From Rhodospirillales bacterium (lineage in GTDB: Bacteria; Pseudomonadota; Alphaproteobacteria; Acetobacterales; Acetobacteraceae), in contig JANXXW010000578.1 in the NCBI GenBank assembly GCA_025350425.1, positions 1 through 10,228 on the forward strand: DNA of 10,228 nucleotides. The letters are read 5' to 3'. The position numbers and the translations under genes were made by a program. Positions within the stretch are counted from its first letter, which is position 1, and each line of letters begins with the position of its first letter. The notes under the pieces are model-generated. The model was not told the origin of the DNA, did not search any database, and worked only from the letters and a program-made list of their open reading frames with translations. Shown one piece after another: positions 6,845 to 10,228 of the stretch.

Positions 6845-8176
6845 ATGAATTCGCGTAAAATCGTTGTCGCGGCGTTCCTGTTCGGCGCTTCGTGCCACGG
6901 CGCCCTGGCTGCCACGGCCCAGCAACCCCGGCCGGCCACGAGTTCCACCTTGCGCTCAATCGATCGCAACGGACCGACCGGTATAGTGGCGGTGGTGAAC
7001 GGCGACGTGATCAGCCGCGCCGACGTGGATAACCGGCGCCGACTATTCGCGCTGTCCACTGGACAGTCGATGTCCCAGGACGTGTTGGACCGGTTGACCC
7101 CGCAGGTGATTCAGCAACTGATCGAGGAGCGGTTGCGGCTCCAAGAAATCCAGCGTCGCAAGATTTCCGTCAGCGATGCCGATATCGCCGCCGCCATCAC
7201 CGATGTCGAGGCACGCAACGGAATGGCGCCCGGACTATTGCGCCGCAAGCTGTCCGAGGATGGTGTGGGATTTCGCACGTTGGTAGACCAGATCCGCGTC
7301 CAGATCGGATGGAGCCGCGTGCTGCGACAGGTAGCTTCTGGTAACCTCGAAGTTTCCAACGCCGACATCGCCGACCAGGAACGTATCCAGAAGTCGCTGG
7401 TGGGACAGCCGGAGTATCGGGTCGGGGAAATCTTCGTGCCCGTGAAGGTCGCGTCCCAGGCGCCCGAGGCGCTGCGCTTCGCCGACACGGTGATCCAGCA
7501 GTTGCGTGCTGGCGCTCCGTTCGCCGTGGTGGCCGCCCAGTTCAGCCAAAGCCAGACGGCGCTCCAGGGTGGCGATCTCGGCTGGGTGGACAAAAGCCGG
7601 CTCGATCCGGCTGTGTTGCGCGTGGTAAAGGAAATGCCGGCTGGGGCGATCAGCAATCCGATCCGGGTCCCTGGCGGCTACACCATCGTCACGCTGCGCG
7701 CCAAGCGTGAAATCGGCCGCGATCCGGCAACGATGCTCAAGGTGCGCCAGGTGTTCTTCCCGTTCTCGACCAAACTCGATCCGAACGCGCCGACCGACCA
7801 GCAGAAGAAGAAGCTGGCCGATGCCAAGAAGCTTTCCGAAACTGCACATGGCTGTGCGTCCATGGATGAGGCCGCCAAAACCAGCGGCAGCGACAAGCCA
7901 CCCGATCCCGGCGAAATACGCCTTGAGGGTGTCGCGATCCCGGCGTTGCGGTCGGTGCTCACGTCGTTGTCGAATACACCGGAGAAGGCCAGCCAACCGC
8001 TCGTGGCCGAGGACGGCATCGCCGTCGTGATGGTGTGCAGCAAGGAGGAAAAGAACCTTGGCGTTTCCACGCACGCCGAGATCGCCGAGAAGCTGGTGAA
8101 CGATCGCGTTGAGTTGGCGTCTCGTCAGTTGCAACGTGAGCTGGACCGCAAGGCGGTGATCGACCAACGGTCCTGA
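6845..8176 (+). CDS. surA: Periplasmic chaperone / parvulin-type peptidyl-prolyl isomerase SurA
   Basis: SurA escorts unfolded outer-membrane proteins, LptD among them, across the periplasm to the BAM complex. The 443-residue precursor has a signal peptide (hydrophobic 6-21, probable cleavage near A22), a SurA N-terminal helical domain (about 45-185, beginning with IVAVVNGDVISRADVDNR), and a parvulin domain (about 189-288) containing YRVGEIFVPV, FAVVAAQFSQS, GGDLGWVDK and VPGGYTIVTL. A second, degenerate parvulin-like domain (about 297-400) lacks the GGDLGW signature and carries two cysteines, C337 and C398. The C-terminal helix completes the chaperone fold. I chose ATG 6845, which has AAAGA 4 nt upstream, over the in-frame ATG at 6821, which has no visible ribosome binding site and would put FRRSKEP before the signal peptide; both would export. 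The gene lies 37 nt after lptD and directly abuts rsmA. Confidence 0.92.
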   Translation: MNSRKIVVAAFLFGASCHGALAATAQQPRPATSSTLRSIDRNGPTGIVAVVNGDVISRADVDNRRRLFALSTGQSMSQDVLDRLTPQVIQQLIEERLRLQEIQRRKISVSDADIAAAITDVEARNGMAPGLLRRKLSEDGVGFRTLVDQIRVQIGWSRVLRQVASGNLEVSNADIADQERIQKSLVGQPEYRVGEIFVPVKVASQAPEALRFADTVIQQLRAGAPFAVVAAQFSQSQTALQGGDLGWVDKSRLDPAVLRVVKEMPAGAISNPIRVPGGYTIVTLRAKREIGRDPATMLKVRQVFFPFSTKLDPNAPTDQQKKKLADAKKLSETAHGCASMDEAAKTSGSDKPPDPGEIRLEGVAIPALRSVLTSLSNTPEKASQPLVAEDGIAVVMVCSKEEKNLGVSTHAEIAEKLVNDRVELASRQLQRELDRKAVIDQRS

Positions 8177-8180
8177 CCAC

Positions 8181-8217
8181 GATCACCCCGCCTCTCCCGC
8201 CGCTGCGGGAGGTGATC
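8181..8217 (+). promoter_or_regulatory. Inverted repeat / hairpin across the surA-rsmA junction
   Basis: GATCACC (8181-8187) is the exact reverse complement of GGTGATC (8211-8217). Nested inside, TCCCGC (8195-8200) pairs with GCGGGA (8205-8210) around the loop CGCT. The result is a GC-rich two-part stem with a 7-nt bulge on the 5' side. The right arm contains both the GGGAG that resembles a ribosome binding site and the GTG at 8212, so folding would hide that start. The same bases probably encode the rsmA N-terminus, so the pairing could be incidental. No T-run follows, so it is not an ordinary terminator. Confidence 0.4.
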
Positions 8218-8988
8218 AAGCGGCATGGACTGGATGCCCGCCGCAAGCTGGGCCAGCACTTCCTGCTGGACCTGAACCTGACGGCGAACATCGTGCGTCA
8301 GGCCGGCCCGCTCGCTGGGCGAAACGTGGTTGAAGTCGGCCCCGGTCCCGGCGGCCTGACCCGCGCGTTGCTGGATAGCGAGGCGGCCCACGTCACGGTC
8401 ATCGAGATCGACGAGCGCGCCGTCGGGGCGTTGCAGGAGCTGCCACCCCAGCGTCTGACCATCGTTGCCGGCGATGCACTGAAGCGAAACCTCACCGAAT
8501 TGGTGGCAGCACCCCGGCAGATCATCGCGAACCTTCCCTACAACGTGGCCTCGCCATTGCTGATCGGCTGGCTGCGCCAGGCTGCGGCGTGGGAACGGCT
8601 GACGCTAATGTTCCAGTTGGAAGTCGCCGAACGGATCTGCGCCGCGCCGGACACGGAGGCTTACGGGCGATTATCGGTGCTGGCGCAGTGGCTATGCCGG
8701 GCGGAGTTGCGACTTCGCATCCCACCATCTGCGTTTATACCGCCGCCAAAGGTGTTTTCGGCGGTCGTGGTGCTCACGCCGCACGCAGTACAACCAGAAG
8801 CTGGCCTGTTCGCCGCGATGGAGCGACTGACCGCTGCCGCATTCGGTCAACGTCGCAAGATGTTGCGCGGATCGTTGCGCGGACTGGGTGGCGAGGCGCT
8901 GCTCGCGAAAGTCGGCATCGCGCCGGAGCGGCGGGCGGAGACGCTTTCCGTGGCAGAGTTCGAGGCTCTGGCGCTCCAACTCTCCTGA
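8212..8988 (+). CDS. rsmA: 16S rRNA (adenine1518-N6/adenine1519-N6)-dimethyltransferase RsmA (KsgA)
   Basis: RsmA uses S-adenosylmethionine to dimethylate two adjacent adenines in helix 45 near the 3' end of 16S rRNA, a late check on small-subunit assembly. From the GTG at 8212 the product has 258 residues. Motifs are LGQHFLLD (13-20), SAM-binding motif I EVGPGPGGLT (41-50), acidic motif II EID (65-67), GDA (88-90), catalytic motif IV NLPYN (107-111), FIPPPKVFS (175-183) and FGQRRKMLR (211-219). All are intact. The GTG start is a conservative choice and probably too short: the upstream in-frame codons 8173-8211 read LTTITPPLPPLREV, and LPPLREVI plus RHGL is the usual alphaproteobacterial RsmA beginning. 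No ATG, GTG or TTG lies upstream in frame, so the true start may be CTG 8173, overlapping the surA stop and giving 271 residues. It is last in the lpt-surA operon and converges on the ABC importer genes. Confidence 0.94.
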   Translation: MIKRHGLDARRKLGQHFLLDLNLTANIVRQAGPLAGRNVVEVGPGPGGLTRALLDSEAAHVTVIEIDERAVGALQELPPQRLTIVAGDALKRNLTELVAAPRQIIANLPYNVASPLLIGWLRQAAAWERLTLMFQLEVAERICAAPDTEAYGRLSVLAQWLCRAELRLRIPPSAFIPPPKVFSAVVVLTPHAVQPEAGLFAAMERLTAAAFGQRRKMLRGSLRGLGGEALLAKVGIAPERRAETLSVAEFEALALQLS

Positions 8989-8989
8989 A

Positions 8990-9014
8990 GCCATGACCGG
9001 GTTCCGGTCATGGC
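8990..9014. terminator. Perfect hairpin between convergent genes, possible bidirectional terminator
   Basis: GCCATGACCGG (8990-9000) and CCGGTCATGGC (9004-9014) are exact reverse complements around a three-base loop GTT, giving an 11-bp stem. It starts 2 nt after the rsmA stop and ends 9 nt before the stop of the leftward binding-protein gene, the right place to end both transcripts. Neither side has the T-run of a canonical intrinsic terminator, so it may act as a 3'-end stabiliser or a weak terminator instead. Confidence 0.6.
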
Positions 9015-9023
9015 CCAGTGGCG

Positions 9024-9809
9024 TCAGAACGTCGGCAGCACGGGAAGCGGTTTCTTGAACCACTTCTCGTAAAGGGCATTCAGCTCGCCGTTCACCTTGG
9101 TGAAGTAGACGAACGTATTGACCCATTGGTGAAGGTTCCACTGGTCCTTCCGCATGGTGATCCCGTTCGGCTGCTGGAGCAGGATGAACTTGCGCTCGAT
9201 GTTACCTTCCGGGTGCGCCGCGTAGAACTGGTCACCGGTCAGCCCGGTTTCGGCGATTGCGTCCACCTGGCCGGCCAGCAGAGCCTGATAGGTGCTGGGA
9301 TCGTCGTCGAAGCGGGATATTTTAACTGCGTCGCCCAGATTCTTGTTCAACAGCACGTCCTGAACGGTGCCGCGCGGCACGCCTACGCGTAGGCCCTTGA
9401 GGTCCTGTAAGTTCGCAATGGCTGTGCCTTTCGGCGCGAACACCACGTTCTCGATAGCGCTGTAGGGAATCGAGAACAGCACCGTCTTGGCCCGCTCCGG
9501 CGTGATGCCGAACGTCGCCACAATCATGTCCACCTTGTTGGTGACCAGGAACGGGATGCGGTTGGGGCTTGTGAGTGGAACCAGGTTGACCTTCACGCCC
9601 ATATAGGAGCCGAGAAGCTTCGCGACCTCGATGTCGTATCCGTCGGGCTCCTGCTTTGCGTTCAGCAACCCGTAAGGCGGTAGATCGACCAGGACGCCGA
9701 TGTTGACCGTCCCTCGGCTGACGATCTCGTCCACGGTTTGTGCAGTGGCGGCACGAGATGTGATTGCCACCAGCAACGCTGCCGACAGCAGATATCGAAG
9801 CATTCTCAT
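9024..9809 (-). CDS. Polar amino-acid-type ABC transporter, periplasmic substrate-binding protein (SBP_bac_3 family)
   Basis: This is a periplasmic receptor that captures a small solute, probably an amino acid or related compound, and delivers it to the membrane permease. The 261-residue precursor has a signal peptide (MRMLR, hydrophobic 6-17, probable cleavage after A23 in ATA). The family-3 fold follows: GTVNIGVLVDLPPYG (33-47), the signature DGYDIEVAKLLG (56-67), GITPERAKTVLFSIPYS (101-117) with R106 at the usual ligand-carboxylate position, LKGLRVGVPRGT (138-149) marking the second lobe, and LLAGQVDAIAET (177-188). Where many relatives have an Asp just after the VDA segment, this protein has E187. 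The ATG at 9809 has AGGGGAG 10 nt upstream; a second ATG two codons later is less well spaced. It lies 16 nt after the permease stop on the same strand. The substrate cannot be told from the sequence. Confidence 0.9.
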   Translation of the reverse strand: MRMLRYLLSAALLVAITSRAATAQTVDEIVSRGTVNIGVLVDLPPYGLLNAKQEPDGYDIEVAKLLGSYMGVKVNLVPLTSPNRIPFLVTNKVDMIVATFGITPERAKTVLFSIPYSAIENVVFAPKGTAIANLQDLKGLRVGVPRGTVQDVLLNKNLGDAVKISRFDDDPSTYQALLAGQVDAIAETGLTGDQFYAAHPEGNIERKFILLQQPNGITMRKDQWNLHQWVNTFVYFTKVNGELNALYEKWFKKPLPVLPTF

Positions 9810-9825
9810 GGTATTTTTTCTCCCC

Positions 9826-10228
9826 TTAGCGTTTTGTCGCAAGCGCCAGCCGGACCTCAAGTCGTCGGCTGGCGATCGTGAGCGGCCAGCATAGAACGAA
9901 GTAGATTGCCGCGACCGTCCCAAAAATCAGGAATGGCCTGAAGGTGGCGTTGTTCAGCATCTGGCCGGCCCGCGTCAGTTCCACGAAGCCGATGATCGCG
10001 GCGAGCGAGGTGCTCTTGATGAGGTTCACCAAGAACCCGACCGTGGGCGGGATTGCGGTCCGCAACGCCTGGGGCAGCACGACCCGGAACATGCGCGGCC
10101 AGTAATGCAATCCCAGCGCCTTCGCCGCCTCGACCTGCCCGTTCGGCACCGCCTGGATCGAGCCTCGCCAGATCTCACCGAGGAAGGCGCCAGCATTCAC
10201 ACTGAAGCCCAGGGCGGCGGAGACATAC
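9826..10228 (-). CDS. Polar amino-acid-type ABC transporter permease (HisM/GlnP family), C-terminal part
   Basis: Only the last 133 codons are in the window; the gene enters from the right edge. The visible part reads YVSAALGFSVNAGAFLGEIWRGSI and so on, then the EAA loop EAAKALGLHYWPRMFRVVLPQA, through which such permeases bind their ATPase. A segment LVNLIKSTSLAAIIG follows, and then a final membrane helix before the basic tail ending ATKR. This order is diagnostic of the three-helix-core His/Glu/Gln/Arg/opine permease family. A GTG at 10198-10200 can look like a start, but the family sequence continues unbroken to the window edge, so it is internal. The binding protein follows 16 nt downstream, so the two are co-transcribed; the ATPase and any second permease would be sought upstream, beyond the window. 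Confidence 0.9.
   Translation of the reverse strand, partial: YVSAALGFSVNAGAFLGEIWRGSIQAVPNGQVEAAKALGLHYWPRMFRVVLPQALRTAIPPTVGFLVNLIKSTSLAAIIGFVELTRAGQMLNNATFRPFLIFGTVAAIYFVLCWPLTIASRRLEVRLALATKR

Noticed and set aside
6845..6913. Possible lipoprotein signal at Cys17 of SurA
   Set aside because: The residues before the cysteine are G-A-S with no Leu-type residue at -3, so it is not a proper lipobox; a standard signal peptide cleaved after the ALA at 20-22 fits better.
6076..8167. Long minus-strand open frames opposite the end of lptD and opposite surA
   Set aside because: They are antisense to well-supported genes, have no recognisable motifs or ribosome binding sites, and show the composition expected from reading high-GC coding sequence backwards.
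9826..10200. A short separate gene starting at GTG 10200 on the minus strand
   Set aside because: The permease family sequence continues in frame upstream of this GTG to the window edge (AALGFSVNAG), so the codon is internal to a partial gene.
1..10228. An undescribed multi-gene defence, mobile or biosynthetic system
   Set aside because: Every stretch is accounted for by conserved envelope, division, rRNA-modification or transport genes, with gaps under 150 bp. There are no transposases, integrases, direct-repeat arrays, tRNA genes or composition breaks that I can see.

Overview
The window is a GC-rich chromosomal segment from a Gram-negative bacterium. The gene content and order (ftsE-ftsX-ydcF-like, an MJ0042-type zinc-ribbon protein, lptF-lptG-lptD-surA-rsmA) and the protein styles point to an alphaproteobacterium, most likely in or near the Acetobacteraceae/Rhodospirillales. 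That placement is inferred from synteny and motifs, not from a database search.

Layout. (1) Positions 1-1704, minus strand: a tightly overlapping operon read leftward, ftsE (ABC ATPase), ftsX (four-TM permease-like partner) and the first 36 residues of a membrane-anchored protein that is probably YdcF/DUF218-like. (2) Positions 1705-1847: a short divergent intergenic region. (3) Positions 1848-8988, plus strand: a small zinc-ribbon membrane protein, then the envelope-biogenesis cluster lptF, lptG, lptD, surA and the 16S rRNA dimethyltransferase gene rsmA. (4) Positions 8990-9014: a perfect 11-bp hairpin between convergent genes. (5) Positions 9024-10228, minus strand: the last two genes of a polar amino-acid-type ABC importer, the permease C-terminus (cut by the window edge) followed by its periplasmic binding protein.

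How they work together. LptF and LptG form the inner-membrane permease that extracts lipopolysaccharide. LptD is the outer-membrane translocon that receives it. SurA is the periplasmic chaperone on which LptD-type barrels depend. Co-transcription would therefore match supply of machine and chaperone. FtsEX couples ATP hydrolysis to septal cell-wall remodelling. The ABC importer at the right is unrelated and faces the other way.

This is essentially a conserved housekeeping region; I see no mobile element, CRISPR array, RNA gene or undescribed multi-gene system. The points most worth a second look are the start of rsmA (conserved-looking coding sequence extends upstream of the first ATG/GTG/TTG, suggesting a CTG start overlapping the surA stop), a GC-rich hairpin that buries the alternative GTG start, a probable leaderless promoter at lptF, and the absence of pdxA between surA and rsmA.
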